Shown here: positions 32,331 through 41,291 of the stretch, piece after piece
Position numbering within the stretch: the stretch's first letter is position 1
How the letters are laid out: the number at the start of each line of letters is the position of its first letter
Source: Hoeflea sp038900095
GTDB lineage: Bacteria; Pseudomonadota; Alphaproteobacteria; Rhizobiales; Rhizobiaceae
Reading direction: 5' to 3'
Length of the DNA: 64,000 bases
Assembly: GCF_038900095.1 (NCBI RefSeq)
Contig: NZ_JBBMQQ010000007.1
Span: forward strand, 1-64,000
Notes under the pieces: model-generated
What the model was told of the DNA's origin: nothing
The model's database searches: none
Seen by the model: the letters and a program-made list of their open reading frames with translations, nothing else
Translations under genes and position numbers: made by a program

Positions 32331-32960
32331 ATGATGCAACGCATCAAAATTGTCGGCATTGCAGGGGCGTTGGCCGTCATGATCGCGGGCTGCAACAGCA
32401 CCGAGACGCTTCAGCCGATTCCCGGCGATCAGCAGCCAGCGACAGACACGATGACGCCTGGTGAGGTTGACCCGTTTGCGGGCAACGCCAATCCGGCGGC
32501 GCCCGGTACCCAGCTGCCCGGCACCCAGGCACCGGGAGCCCAGGCTCCGGGAACTCAGCCCAATGCCAGCCAGACACAGGCGGCCCTGCCCGCAGGCCAG
32601 GTGCGGGGCCAGATTCGCTTCATGCCGGTCATCGGCGCTCCGGTGAACGCCGTCACGCCATTGTCGCGCCGGTTGGCGGTGGAAGCGCGCAATCGCGGAC
32701 TGGCGATCTTGAGCGCCTCCGATCCGGGTGGCGATCATGTGCTCAAGGGCTATTTCTCCGCCGACAATTTCGATGGCCAGACAACCGTGTTCTACGTCTG
32801 GGACATACTGGACCCGGCCGGCAACAGATTGAGCCGGATTCAGGGACAGGAAATCTTCCCCGGCGGCAGCGGCGATCCGTGGGCATCCGTGCCCGCAGAT
32901 GTGATGGAGCGAATCGCCAGCCGCACATTGGCCGACTATGCGGCATGGCGCGGTCTCTGA
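32331..32960 (+). CDS. Lipoprotein with Pro-Gly-Thr-Gln linker
   Basis: A 209-aa lipoprotein. The signal peptide MMQRIKIVGIAGALAVMIAGC ends in a lipobox (IAGC, Cys 21), so it is modified by Lgt and anchored at a membrane. A low-complexity linker of degenerate PGTQxPGAQA units follows (residues 50-85). A folded domain of about 110 residues comes after that, with FMPVIGAPVNAVTPLSRRLA and DHVLKGYFSADNFDGQTTVF. I recognise no named family, though similar lipoproteins occur across rhizobia. GGGAAA precedes the start; ATG at 32334 is equivalent. Confidence 0.8.
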   Translation: MMQRIKIVGIAGALAVMIAGCNSTETLQPIPGDQQPATDTMTPGEVDPFAGNANPAAPGTQLPGTQAPGAQAPGTQPNASQTQAALPAGQVRGQIRFMPVIGAPVNAVTPLSRRLAVEARNRGLAILSASDPGGDHVLKGYFSADNFDGQTTVFYVWDILDPAGNRLSRIQGQEIFPGGSGDPWASVPADVMERIASRTLADYAAWRGL

Positions 32961-33063
32961 CGGTCGCCAAGCCGGCTTAGCTGTGCTTTGACGGCGTCAC
33001 TTTTCAAGAAGTTTAACAAAAAAATTACGCCGCGCGGCGATGCACGCTTGCAATCATCGAAAC

Positions 33064-33081
33064 GCCCGCTAAAACGCGGGC
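33064..33081 (+). promoter_or_regulatory. Hairpin in the prs leader
   Basis: Six-bp arms GCCCGC and GCGGGC with a 6-nt loop lie 76 bp before the prs start codon. An overlapping hairpin GCCAAC-GG-GTTGGC (33080-33093) is mutually exclusive with it. The pair could be a simple leader structure or an attenuator; there is no T-run. Confidence 0.3.
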
Positions 33082-33156
33082 CAACGGGTTGGCGCCCCGT
33101 CCCCTTGCGTGATCCTGCGCATGGAGCGACGCGGCCGAAAAAACAGGCGGTCCCAA

Positions 33157-34089
33157 ATGAAGGTTTTCGCAGGAAACTCGAACCGGCGTTTGGCGGAGTC
33201 CATTTGCAATTATCTCAACGTGCCCCTGGGCAAGGCAAGCGTCCGCCGCTTCGCCGACCAGGAGATATTCGTCGAGATCCAGGAGAATGTGCGCGGCGAG
33301 GATGTCTTCATCCTTCAGTCCACCTCCTATCCGACAAATGACCACCTGATGGAACTTCTGATCATGATCGACGCCTTCCGTCGCTCATCTGCCAGACGCA
33401 TCACCGCGGTCCTTCCCTATTTCGGTTACGCCCGGCAGGATCGCCGCGCATCCGGACGGACACCGATCTCGGCAAAGCTGGTGGCCAACCTGATCACCGA
33501 GGCAGGCGCCGACCGCGTTCTCACGCTCGACCTGCATGCCGGCCAGATCCAGGGTTTCTTTGATATTCCGACCGACAACCTGTTCGCCATCCCGGTGATC
33601 GCCCGCGACATCAAGGCCAAGTATCAGCTGGAAAATGTCATGGTTGTCTCGCCCGATGTCGGCGGCGTGGTTCGCGCCCGCGCACTGGGCAAACGCCTTG
33701 GCTCGCTGCTCGCCATCGTCGACAAGCGCCGCGACCGCCCCGGCGAATCCGAAGTCATGAACATCATCGGTGAAGTTGACGGCAAGGACTGCATCCTGAT
33801 CGACGATATCGTCGATTCCGGCGGCACCCTGTGCAACGCCGCCGAGGCGCTGCTCAACAACGGCGCAAATTCGGTAACCGCCTACATCACCCACGGCGTG
33901 CTCTCGGGCGGTGCGGTGGCACGCGTTTCGTCTTCCAAGCTCAAAGAACTTGTGATCACCGACTCGATCCAGCCGACGCAGGAAATCCAGTCGGCACCCA
34001 ACATCCGCGTGATCTCAACGGATGCCCTGATCGGCGAGGCCATCAACCGCACCGCCGCCGAACAATCCGTCTCCAGCCTGTTCGACTGA
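33157..34089 (+). CDS. prs: Ribose-phosphate pyrophosphokinase (PRPP synthase)
   Basis: A 310-aa class I PRPP synthase that makes PRPP from ribose 5-phosphate and ATP for purine, pyrimidine, His and Trp synthesis. Motifs present are the ATP loop YARQDRRASGRTPISAK, the LDLHAGQIQGFFDIP metal segment, the flexible loop DKRRDRPGESEVMNIIGEV and the PRPP site CILIDDIVDSGGTLCNAAEA. Length is normal. Apt, a PRPP user, lies 8 kb away. Its leader has hairpins. It converges on the chromate transporter gene with a 6-bp spacer. Confidence 0.97.
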   Translation: MKVFAGNSNRRLAESICNYLNVPLGKASVRRFADQEIFVEIQENVRGEDVFILQSTSYPTNDHLMELLIMIDAFRRSSARRITAVLPYFGYARQDRRASGRTPISAKLVANLITEAGADRVLTLDLHAGQIQGFFDIPTDNLFAIPVIARDIKAKYQLENVMVVSPDVGGVVRARALGKRLGSLLAIVDKRRDRPGESEVMNIIGEVDGKDCILIDDIVDSGGTLCNAAEALLNNGANSVTAYITHGVLSGGAVARVSSSKLKELVITDSIQPTQEIQSAPNIRVISTDALIGEAINRTAAEQSVSSLFD

Positions 34090-34095
34090 TACCGC

Positions 34096-35400
34096 TCAGG
34101 CCAGCAATGTGACCGCGACGCCTGCCAGTGTCGCGGCCCCGAGAACCACAAACAGATTGATGTGCAGCCGCAGCAGCGCCACGCCCGCACCCAGTGCGAT
34201 GGCGAGCGCGGCAATGTCCAGGCTCGCAAGATCGGGCACCGGCAGGGTAAAGGGCCAGAACTGCGCCTCCCCCACACGGCCGAACAGCACGTGCAGCGCA
34301 AACCATACCGCCAGATTTGAGATCACCCCGACCACGGCCGCGGTGATCGCCGACAATCCCGCCGTCAGCCATTTGACCGAGCGCAGCCGCTCGATATGCG
34401 GCGCACCGGCAAAAATCCACAGGAAGCACGGCGCAAAGGTGAAGAACAGCGCCAGCGTGCCGCCCAACAGCCCTCCCGTGAACGGATCCAGCCCCGCTTC
34501 GCGCGCCCCGCCGAGAAAACCGACGAGCACCAGCACCAGGATCAGCGGTCCCGGTGTGGTCTCCGCCAGACCGAGGCCGGCCAGCATGTCGCCCGGCATC
34601 AGCCAGCCGTACACTTCCACCGCCTGCTGGCCGACATAGGCCAGCACCGCATAGGCGCCGCCGAAGGTGACAATAGCCGCCTTGGAAAAGAACACCGCCA
34701 TGGCCGCAAAAGTATCGGGAACACCGGGCAGCAGGAGCAGCATGGCCAGCGGCACAAGCCAGATCATGCCCCAGACCAGCACGGTCTTGAGTGTCGTCCC
34801 GGTCAATCCGGGCAAGTCGGCGGCAGGTTCCTCCGTTTGGGCAACATCGGCAGAAACCTCGGCTCGAGAAGCAAGAATGCCGATCACCCCTGCCCCCAGC
34901 ACGATCAGCGGAAACGGCAGCTTCAGGAAGGCGATGGCGACAAACGCCGCAATCGCCAGCACCCAGGCAAGCCGGGACTTGAGCGCCCGTTTGGAAACCT
35001 TGATCAGCGCCTCCAGCACGATCGCCAGCACTGCGGCCTTCAATCCGAACAAAACCCCGGCCACCAGCGGCAGATCGCCATAATGGAAATAGGTCGCTGA
35101 CAACCCCATGATGATCGCAAAACCCGGCAGGATAAACAGCAGTCCGGCCAGCAGCCCTCCGGCAACGCCACGCAATAGCCAGCCTGCATAGGCGGCCAAT
35201 TGCATCGCCTCGGGACCGGGCAGCAGCATGCAGAAATTCAGCGCATGCAGAAACCGTGGCTCATCCAGCCATTCGCGCTCGTCGACCAGCTCCCGGTGCA
35301 TCAGCGCAATCTGGCCCGCAGGACCGCCGAAGGACAACAACCCGATGCGCCCGAAGACGCGCAACATCTCGGACCATGAGGGAAACGATATGGAACTCAT
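34096..35400 (-). CDS. chrA: Chromate transporter ChrA
   Basis: A 434-aa membrane protein with two homologous CHR halves, the long-chain ChrA type, which extrudes chromate. The N-half starts FGRIGLLSFGGPAGQIALMH and includes FCMLLPGPEAMQLAAYAG; the C-half repeats the pattern as FFSKAAIVTFGGAYAVL and LAETTPGPLILVL. About ten to twelve hydrophobic segments are visible. The ATG at 35400 overlaps the stop of a short frame that looks like the end of chrB (ATGA), which argues for a former chrB-chrA operon. Confidence 0.92.
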   Translation of the reverse strand: MSSISFPSWSEMLRVFGRIGLLSFGGPAGQIALMHRELVDEREWLDEPRFLHALNFCMLLPGPEAMQLAAYAGWLLRGVAGGLLAGLLFILPGFAIIMGLSATYFHYGDLPLVAGVLFGLKAAVLAIVLEALIKVSKRALKSRLAWVLAIAAFVAIAFLKLPFPLIVLGAGVIGILASRAEVSADVAQTEEPAADLPGLTGTTLKTVLVWGMIWLVPLAMLLLLPGVPDTFAAMAVFFSKAAIVTFGGAYAVLAYVGQQAVEVYGWLMPGDMLAGLGLAETTPGPLILVLVLVGFLGGAREAGLDPFTGGLLGGTLALFFTFAPCFLWIFAGAPHIERLRSVKWLTAGLSAITAAVVGVISNLAVWFALHVLFGRVGEAQFWPFTLPVPDLASLDIAALAIALGAGVALLRLHINLFVVLGAATLAGVAVTLLA

Positions 35401-35612
35401 GATGCAATTTCCCCCGGCGTCCAGGTGTGAGTCTCGTGGCTGGCATCGCGGCACCCGGCAAACAGTGCGTTGAAAATCATCAGGCCGTTTCCCAGCAATG
35501 CCAGATCATCATCTTCCATTGATGACAATTCCGCAGAAAAGCCCAGCCGTTGGGGCGAAAACCGGTGTCCGCCAAGCCCGGCATGCGCACACAGCCGCCC
35601 GATCTCTTGCAT
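35397..35612 (-). pseudogene. chrB: Remnant of chromate resistance protein ChrB (C-terminal fragment)
   Basis: A 71-aa frame with GGHRFSPQRLGFSAELSSME, LALLGNGLMIFNALFAGCRD and ASHETHTWTP. By eye this resembles the end of ChrB, which is about 300 aa in intact chrBA operons and acts as regulator or resistance factor. The N-terminal three quarters are missing; the gene rplY begins on the other strand only 155 bp upstream. Its stop is coupled to chrA by an ATGA overlap, so translation through the remnant may still serve chrA. It could instead be a true small protein. Confidence 0.5.
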
Positions 35613-35766
35613 TCGGCCGGTTGCTCCGCTATAGCACGCCCGTCCGTGCAGACACCCTTGGAGGCAACGCGGATGAGGCGCCGGAAACGGCGCTTGATGT
35701 TTTTTGGGACCGGTGCAAGCCGGCGACCGGAAAGCAGCCCCATATAGAACCTCGAAAGGTTATGCC

Positions 35767-36408
35767 ATGAGCAATGCTGCATATGAGCTGAAGGCCGAGG
35801 CGCGCGCACAGGTTGGTAAGGGGTCCGCCCGTGAACTTCGCCGCAACGGTTTGATTCCTGCTGTCATCTACGGTGACAACAAAGACCCTGTTTCCATCGC
35901 GCTCTCGCGCAAGGATGTGACCAAGAAGATTCACGATGGCGGTTTCCTGACCACCCTCGTCACCATTGATGTCGACGGCAAGAAGCACTCCGTGCTGCCC
36001 AAGGACTATCAGCTGGATCCGGTCCGTGACTTCCTGATGCATGTCGATTTCCTGCGCGTGTCGAAGAACACCCAGGTGACCGTGGAAGTTCCGGTTCACT
36101 TCGAAAACGAAGAGAAGTCCCCCGGCCTCAAGCGCGGCGGCGTTCTCAACGTCGTGCGTCACACGGTCGAGTGCAACTGCCCGGCCAACGCCATTCCGGA
36201 TTCGATCACGGTCGACCTTACCGGTCTGGAAATCGGCGACGGCATCCACATCTCGCACGTCAATCTGCCTGAGGGCGTTGAGCCGACGATCACCGATCGC
36301 GACTTCACCATCGCCACCATCGCAGCACCTGCCGGCCTGAAGAGCGACGACAACGCCGCTGGCGCTGACGATGCCGAAGAGGCTGCAGAAGGCGAAACCG
36401 AAGAATAA
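35767..36408 (+). CDS. rplY: Ribosomal protein bL25 (CTC/TL5 form)
   Basis: A 213-aa long-form bL25. The N-terminal 5S-rRNA-binding domain begins YELKAEARAQVGKGSARELR and includes RRNGLIPAVIYG; the C-terminal TL5-like domain (VTVEVPVHFENEEKSPGLKR, FTIATIAAPAGL) is followed by an acidic, Ala/Glu-rich tail typical of alphaproteobacteria. It is part of the large ribosomal subunit. GAAAGG precedes the ATG. It is followed by pth after 33 bp, the usual bL25-pth operon. Confidence 0.95.
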   Translation: MSNAAYELKAEARAQVGKGSARELRRNGLIPAVIYGDNKDPVSIALSRKDVTKKIHDGGFLTTLVTIDVDGKKHSVLPKDYQLDPVRDFLMHVDFLRVSKNTQVTVEVPVHFENEEKSPGLKRGGVLNVVRHTVECNCPANAIPDSITVDLTGLEIGDGIHISHVNLPEGVEPTITDRDFTIATIAAPAGLKSDDNAAGADDAEEAAEGETEE

Positions 36409-36441
36409 GCCATCTTGGCAGGGTTTTGAGGGTCAGGCTCC

Positions 36442-37179
36442 ATGTTGCTCATCGCAGGACTTGGAAATCCCGGCCCTCAATACGCCAGGAATCGGCACAA
36501 TGTCGGCTTTATGGCGGCGGACGCAATTGCCCGCCGCCATTCGTTTTCCGGATTTTCGAAAAAATTCCGCAGTGAAATCGCCGAAGGCACGCTTGCCGGC
36601 GAAAAAGTCCTGCTCATCAAGCCCATGACCTTCATGAACCTGTCAGGTGACAGCGTCGGCGAAGCCATGCGGTTCTACAAGCTCAAGCCTGCCGACATCA
36701 TCGTCATTCACGACGAACTCGACCTTGCCCCCGGCAAGATCAAGCTCAAGGTCGGCGGCGGCAATGGTGGCCACAACGGCCTCAAGTCGATCGACGCACA
36801 TTGCGGCAAGGACTACAAGCGCTTGCGGATCGGCATCGGTCATCCCGGCCACAAGGACCGGGTCAACCCGCACGTGCTGGGCGACTTTGCCAAGGCGGAT
36901 CAGGAGTGGCTCGAGCCATTGCTTGATGCCATTGCGGACAATGCGGAGTTGATCGCAAAAGGCGACGACGCAGGCTTTCTCAACAAAATCGCACTCGCCA
37001 CCGGCACGGCAGCGCCAAAGCCAGCCAAGCCCGAGAAAACACCTGCTGCCGGCGGAAAAACGGCGCCGGCAGGAAAATCCCATATCCGTCAGGCCCGCAA
37101 TTCGGCCCAGCCCAAAACGCTGCCGACATCCGGCCCGATGGCCGACATGCTCAAGAAGCTCTTTGGCAACAAGGACTGA
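36442..37179 (+). CDS. pth: Peptidyl-tRNA hydrolase
   Basis: A 245-aa enzyme that releases peptides from prematurely dropped peptidyl-tRNA. The catalytic domain (residues 1-185) has GLGNPGPQYARNRHNVGFMA with the active His, KPMTFMNLSGDSVGEAM and HDELDLAPGKIKLKVGGGNG. Beyond it is a 55-residue Ala/Pro/Lys-rich tail ending MADMLKKLFGNKD, longer than E. coli Pth (194 aa) but common in rhizobia; the last amphipathic helix may contact a partner. It lies in an operon with rplY. Confidence 0.95.
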   Translation: MLLIAGLGNPGPQYARNRHNVGFMAADAIARRHSFSGFSKKFRSEIAEGTLAGEKVLLIKPMTFMNLSGDSVGEAMRFYKLKPADIIVIHDELDLAPGKIKLKVGGGNGGHNGLKSIDAHCGKDYKRLRIGIGHPGHKDRVNPHVLGDFAKADQEWLEPLLDAIADNAELIAKGDDAGFLNKIALATGTAAPKPAKPEKTPAAGGKTAPAGKSHIRQARNSAQPKTLPTSGPMADMLKKLFGNKD

Positions 37180-37197
37180 GCTGCCGAACGGCCCCGC

Positions 37198-37572
37198 TTA
37201 AAGTTCCGCGATGCGCTGCCAGAACAGGTCGACAAAGCCGCCGATACCGGCTTCGATCAGGGTAGCAATGCCAAGCCCGGCGCCATCGATCAGCACCATC
37301 GCGGCAAGACCACCGAAGACCGAGAATGTCACCGACAGCCTGAGATTCTTCAGACTGTCGAGACGGTAATAGCCGGCATCGTCATATTCGGTGCCCCAGA
37401 GATAATCGGCCCAGCCATAACCGCCCGACACCAGTATGTTGACCGCGGGCGTGTCCGACAGCTTGTCCGGAAACACGTTGAACACCGCCCGTATGACATG
37501 GAAAATCACGCCGAAAAGCGCAAAGAAGATCCCCGCAACGACGAAATGCCAAGTGGCGAGCTCGGTCTCCAT
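37198..37572 (-). CDS. Hypothetical membrane protein
   Basis: A 124-aa protein with a membrane helix at residues 8-30 (WHFVVAGIFFALFGVIFHVI) and two hydrophobic stretches near the C terminus (LSVTFSVFGGLAAMVLI and GIATLIEAGIGGFVDLFW). The middle is polar with TEYDDAGYYRLDSLKNLRLS. GGGAGA lies 9 nt before the ATG at 37572; longer frames lack support. I recognise no family. It is convergent with pth. Confidence 0.6.
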   Translation of the reverse strand: METELATWHFVVAGIFFALFGVIFHVIRAVFNVFPDKLSDTPAVNILVSGGYGWADYLWGTEYDDAGYYRLDSLKNLRLSVTFSVFGGLAAMVLIDGAGLGIATLIEAGIGGFVDLFWQRIAEL

Positions 37573-37703
37573 ATTGGTCTCTCCCGGGTCGGACAGCCTG
37601 CAGGATTGCACAAATGTCTTTCCATCAGGTTGACCGGACCTGATGCTGACGGGGCTGATGCCTGGCACCACCCCCGCCACACCTCTGGTTCCGGCGGTCA
37701 CGC

Positions 37704-38462
37704 CTAGAGATACATGCCGCCAGACACTTCGATCCGCTGCGCGGTCATCCACTGGTTGTCGCCAAGCAGGATGCTGGCGATCGCACCGCCGATGTCGTCG
37801 GGCAGTCCGGCCCGCCCCATCGCGGTCACACTGGCCACGAAGGCATTCGCATCCGGATTGTCCCGCACCGCGCCTCCACCGAAATCGGTCTCGATTGCAC
37901 CCGGGGCAATGACATTGACCGAAATGCCACGCGATCCCAGTTCCTTGGCCTGGTACCGGGTCAGGACCTCGATCGCTCCCTTCATGGTGGCGTAGGCGGC
38001 GTATCCCGGCAAGCTGAACCGGGCGAGGCCGGAAGACACATTGAGGATGCGCCCGCCATCGGCAATCAGCGGCAACAGGTGCTGGGTGAGAAAGAACACG
38101 CCCTTGACGTGAACATTCATCAACCGGTCGAACTGTTCCTCCGTGGTGTCGGCAAAGGCCACGTTGATGCCCATGCCGGCATTGTTGACCAGAAAGTCGA
38201 ATGTGCGTCGGCCCCAGAGGCTCTGTAGCGTGTCCGGCAGCTGACCGGCAAATGCCGCAAATTGCGCCGTACTTCCGGTATCGAGTTGCAGCGCCGCCGC
38301 CGTGCCGCCCAACGCCTCTATTTCCGCGACGACGGCTGCGGCTTCCTCCGCCCGCGACAGGTAGGTGATGATGACGCCGGTGTCCTGACGCGCGAGATGC
38401 AGCGCGGCGTTGCGGCCCAGGCCGCGGCTGCCACCGGTGATGAGTGCGATTGATTGGCTCAT
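37704..38462 (-). CDS. Short-chain dehydrogenase/reductase
   Basis: A 252-aa classical SDR oxidoreductase. The cofactor motif TGGSRGLG (residues 8-15), the NNAGMGI motif, catalytic Ser in LNVSSGLARFS and the YxxxK pair in YAAYATMKGAIEV are all present, and so is the PGAIETDFGG substrate-side loop. No acidic residue after strand 2 is clear, so NADPH is possible. GGAG lies 6 nt before the ATG. It is divergent from an AraC-type regulator, which probably controls it. Substrate unknown. Confidence 0.9.
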   Translation of the reverse strand: MSQSIALITGGSRGLGRNAALHLARQDTGVIITYLSRAEEAAAVVAEIEALGGTAAALQLDTGSTAQFAAFAGQLPDTLQSLWGRRTFDFLVNNAGMGINVAFADTTEEQFDRLMNVHVKGVFFLTQHLLPLIADGGRILNVSSGLARFSLPGYAAYATMKGAIEVLTRYQAKELGSRGISVNVIAPGAIETDFGGGAVRDNPDANAFVASVTAMGRAGLPDDIGGAIASILLGDNQWMTAQRIEVSGGMYL

Positions 38463-38620
38463 GAAATGCTCCATGGTTTGAGGTGACCCCAATCTAGCCG
38501 CCACATCGCCATCCAGCCTGCCGGATTCTCCGCAACTTCTGCCCGATCCTCCAGAATTTCGATTCAGAGCGTGACGTATTTATCCCAAAGGCGTATCCCT
38601 GTCTGGCGAAAGGAAGCCTC

Positions 38621-39541
38621 ATGACACTGCAGGACTTGGCCAGGAGCGTGGATGAGTTCATCGGCGATGATGCCGGTAGCGTTAAAGGTCGCGAGACCGC
38701 GCTCGAGGGCCTGTTTGTCCACCGGCAGACGAAACCGAGTGCTTTCGAGGCAACGGTCTACCACCCGGTGATCTGCCTGAACCTGCAAGGCCGCAAGCAA
38801 GTGAGCATCGGCGACAGGTCGGTTGTCTTTGGTGCGGGGCAGTCGCTGATCGTCAGTCACGACGTTCCGGTCATGGCGCGCGTCACCGAGGCCAGCCCTC
38901 AATCGCCGTATCTGGCAATCATCGTCGCGTTGGACATCGCAATCATCCGCAGCCTTTGCGATGAAGTCGGAAAGCCGGCGCTGGACGACCGGAAGCCAAG
39001 CACGCTGACCGCCAACGTCACCGACAGCAGGCTTGTCGATGCACTTGCGCGGTATCTTGCCCTCACCCGTGATCCTGTCGAGGCAAAGGTGATGGGTCCG
39101 CTGATCCTCAGGGAAATCCATTTCCGCCTGCTGACCGCCAGCCACGGCGGCATGCTTCGCCAGCTGATGCAGCGTGACAGCCATGCCAGCCGGATATCCC
39201 GCGCTATTGGCCGCATCAGGACCGATTTCCGCGTGCCCCTGGCCGTCGCCAGCCTGGCCGAAGAAGCAAGCATGAGCCCCTCCTCCTTTCATGAGCATTT
39301 CAGGCAGCTCACTGGAACCACCCCGCTGCAATTCCAGAAGGATCTGCGGCTGATGGAGGCGCGTAGGCTTCTGACCGCCGATGGCGCATCGGTCTCTTCC
39401 GCCGCCTACGAGGTGGGCTACGAGAGCGCCACGCAATTCAGCCGCGAGTATTCGCGAAAATTCGGCACGCCTCCCCGCAATGATGTCCGCCGTCCGGACA
39501 TCGCCTCGGGGCAGCGTTCTGACCGCGTTGCAACGCTTTAA
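38621..39541 (+). CDS. AraC-family transcriptional regulator
   Basis: A 306-aa regulator with an N-terminal AraC_N-type sensor domain (residues 20-180, FEATVYHPVICLNLQGRKQV) and two C-terminal helix-turn-helix units (LAVASLAEEASMSPSSFHEH and VSSAAYEVGYESATQFSREY, the latter with the canonical second HTH consensus). It faces away from the SDR gene at 38462 and likely acts on it. The pair sits between pth and ychF, which are close neighbours in many bacteria, so it looks inserted. Confidence 0.9.
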   Translation: MTLQDLARSVDEFIGDDAGSVKGRETALEGLFVHRQTKPSAFEATVYHPVICLNLQGRKQVSIGDRSVVFGAGQSLIVSHDVPVMARVTEASPQSPYLAIIVALDIAIIRSLCDEVGKPALDDRKPSTLTANVTDSRLVDALARYLALTRDPVEAKVMGPLILREIHFRLLTASHGGMLRQLMQRDSHASRISRAIGRIRTDFRVPLAVASLAEEASMSPSSFHEHFRQLTGTTPLQFQKDLRLMEARRLLTADGASVSSAAYEVGYESATQFSREYSRKFGTPPRNDVRRPDIASGQRSDRVATL

Positions 39542-39636
39542 GGCTGGTGTTCGCCGTTTACGCCTGTCAGCCCCTTGACGCGGCACGTCACATCCATACA
39601 AAGCCCGCAAGTATCTACTTGAAGGACACCAATTCC

Positions 39637-40740
39637 ATGGGTTTCAAATGCGGCATCGTCGGGCTGCCCAATGTCGGCAAGTCCACACTGTTCAACGCAC
39701 TGACGCGGACCGCCGCCGCGCAGGCTGCCAACTATCCGTTCTGCACCATTGAGCCCAACACCGGTGAAGTCGCCGTGCCCGATCCGCGCATGCAGAAGCT
39801 TGCGTCGGTTGCCGGCTCCAAGGAAATCATCCCGACCCGGATCTCGTTCGTCGATATCGCGGGCCTGGTGCGCGGCGCCTCCAAGGGCGAAGGCCTCGGA
39901 AACAAGTTCTTGGCCAATATCCGCGAAGTTGACGCCATCGTTCACGTGCTGCGTTGTTTTGAAGACGACGACATCACCCATGTCGAGGGTCGCATCAACC
40001 CGGTTGGCGACGCGGAGACCATCGAGACCGAACTGATGATCGCCGACCTCGAAAGCCTCGAGCGCCGCACCGACCAGACCCGCAAGCGCGCCGCCGCCAA
40101 GGACAAGGAGTCCATGACGGTTCTGCCGATGATGGAAGCCGCACTGAAGCTGCTGCAGGACGGCAAGCCTGTGCGCACCATGCTCAAGTCGCTGTCTGCC
40201 GAGGATCTCGCAATCCTCAAGGGCCTCAACCTGCTGACCTCGCACCCCGTACTCTATGTCTGCAACGTCTCCGAGGAAGATGCCGCAACCGGCAACGCCC
40301 ACACCGAGGCTGTTGCCAGGATGGCAGCCGAACAGGGGGCCGAAAGCATCGTCGTCTCCGCGGCCATCGAATCCGAAGTCGCGCAATTGCCTGACGATGA
40401 AGCCAAGGAGTTTCTCTCGGCCCTCGGCCTTGACGAGGCAGGCCTCGACCAGCTGATCCGCGCCGGCTACCAGCTTCTCGACCTGATCACCTATTTCACC
40501 GTCGGCCCCAAGGAAACCCGCGCCTGGACGATCGAGCGCGGCACCAAGGCACCTGCCGCCGCCGGCGTCATCCACACCGATTTCGAACGCGGCTTCATCC
40601 GCGCCTTCACCATCGCCTACGACGACTATGTCACCCTTGGCGGCGAAGTCCCTGCCAAGGAGGCAGGCAAGGCGCGTGACGAAGGCAAGGAATACGTGGT
40701 CCAGGATGGCGACGTGATCCACTTCCGCTTCAACACCTAG
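39637..40740 (+). CDS. ychF: Redox-regulated ATPase YchF
   Basis: A 367-aa Obg-like P-loop protein. The G1 loop is GLPNVGKSTLFNAL, switch region FVDIAGLVRGASKGEGLGNK, and the base-specificity position is that of the YchF/OLA1 group, which prefers ATP. A helical insertion follows, and a C-terminal TGS domain starts about residue 280 (TYFTVGPKETRAWTIERGTK). It binds ribosomes and takes part in oxidative stress responses. GAAGGA lies about 11 nt before the ATG. A strong hairpin ends the transcription unit. Confidence 0.95.
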   Translation: MGFKCGIVGLPNVGKSTLFNALTRTAAAQAANYPFCTIEPNTGEVAVPDPRMQKLASVAGSKEIIPTRISFVDIAGLVRGASKGEGLGNKFLANIREVDAIVHVLRCFEDDDITHVEGRINPVGDAETIETELMIADLESLERRTDQTRKRAAAKDKESMTVLPMMEAALKLLQDGKPVRTMLKSLSAEDLAILKGLNLLTSHPVLYVCNVSEEDAATGNAHTEAVARMAAEQGAESIVVSAAIESEVAQLPDDEAKEFLSALGLDEAGLDQLIRAGYQLLDLITYFTVGPKETRAWTIERGTKAPAAAGVIHTDFERGFIRAFTIAYDDYVTLGGEVPAKEAGKARDEGKEYVVQDGDVIHFRFNT

Positions 40741-40774
40741 AGCGCCTGTCAACGCAGCAAGTACCGGACAGTCA

Positions 40775-40812
40775 AAACCAGTCCCGCGGGCACCAACCCG
40801 CGGAACTGGTTT
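40775..40812. terminator. Strong hairpin between ychF and the DUF2892 gene
   Basis: AAACCAGT-C-CCGCGGG and CCCGCGG-A-ACTGGTTT pair over 15 bp with one mismatch and a 6-nt loop. It lies between convergent genes and may end both transcripts, although long T-runs are absent. Confidence 0.6.
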
Positions 40813-40849
40813 CAAGGCTGTATCCGGCTGCTCGATGAAAGCAGGCTTG

Positions 40850-41056
40850 TCAGCTTTTCTTGTGCGGGCAGGTCGACATCCCGAAAATCGAGTAGATCGG
40901 GCAGGTGCCGAACAGACCGGTAAACAGCGGAATGATGCCGATCAGCGTGAAGTAGCGCCACGAGGCGTCCGGGTAGATGAAAAACAGCCCCAGCAACACC
41001 AGACCGGCGATAACGCGAAGCGTGCGATCAACAGCGCCTACATTGTTCTTGAACAT
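40850..41056 (-). CDS. DUF2892 family small membrane protein
   Basis: A 68-aa protein with two membrane helices (LRVIAGLVLLGLFFIYP and YFTLIGIIPLFTGLFGTCP). The opening FKNNVGAVDRTLRVIAG and the end CPIYSIFGMSTCPHKK are the DUF2892 (YgaP C-terminal-like) pattern; the two Cys may bind sulfur or metal. GGAG lies about 9 nt before the ATG at 41056. The family often accompanies sulfur-transfer genes, but none is next to it here. Confidence 0.85.
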   Translation of the reverse strand: MFKNNVGAVDRTLRVIAGLVLLGLFFIYPDASWRYFTLIGIIPLFTGLFGTCPIYSIFGMSTCPHKKS

Positions 41057-41291
41057 TTCCGTAACTCCAGTTCCGTGACCGGACGCGATGCCGGAATACA
41101 TATTGATTATCAAATAAATCGCCGCGTGCTTTGACAAGGATCAATCACCGCGATTTGCGTCATGCCGGAAGCGTTCATCCCCTCTTCCGCAGGCAGCGGC
41201 AATTTGACCGCCAAGCCACTGAAAACCTTTCACACCTAAATGAAATCGACTAGGTTGCGCGGCATCCAACATTGAAGAAGCGGTCCATTCC

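Noticed and set aside
37198..39541. Genomic island or phage insertion
   Set aside because: No integrase, tRNA end, direct repeats or marked base shift are visible; it is a small accessory insert only.
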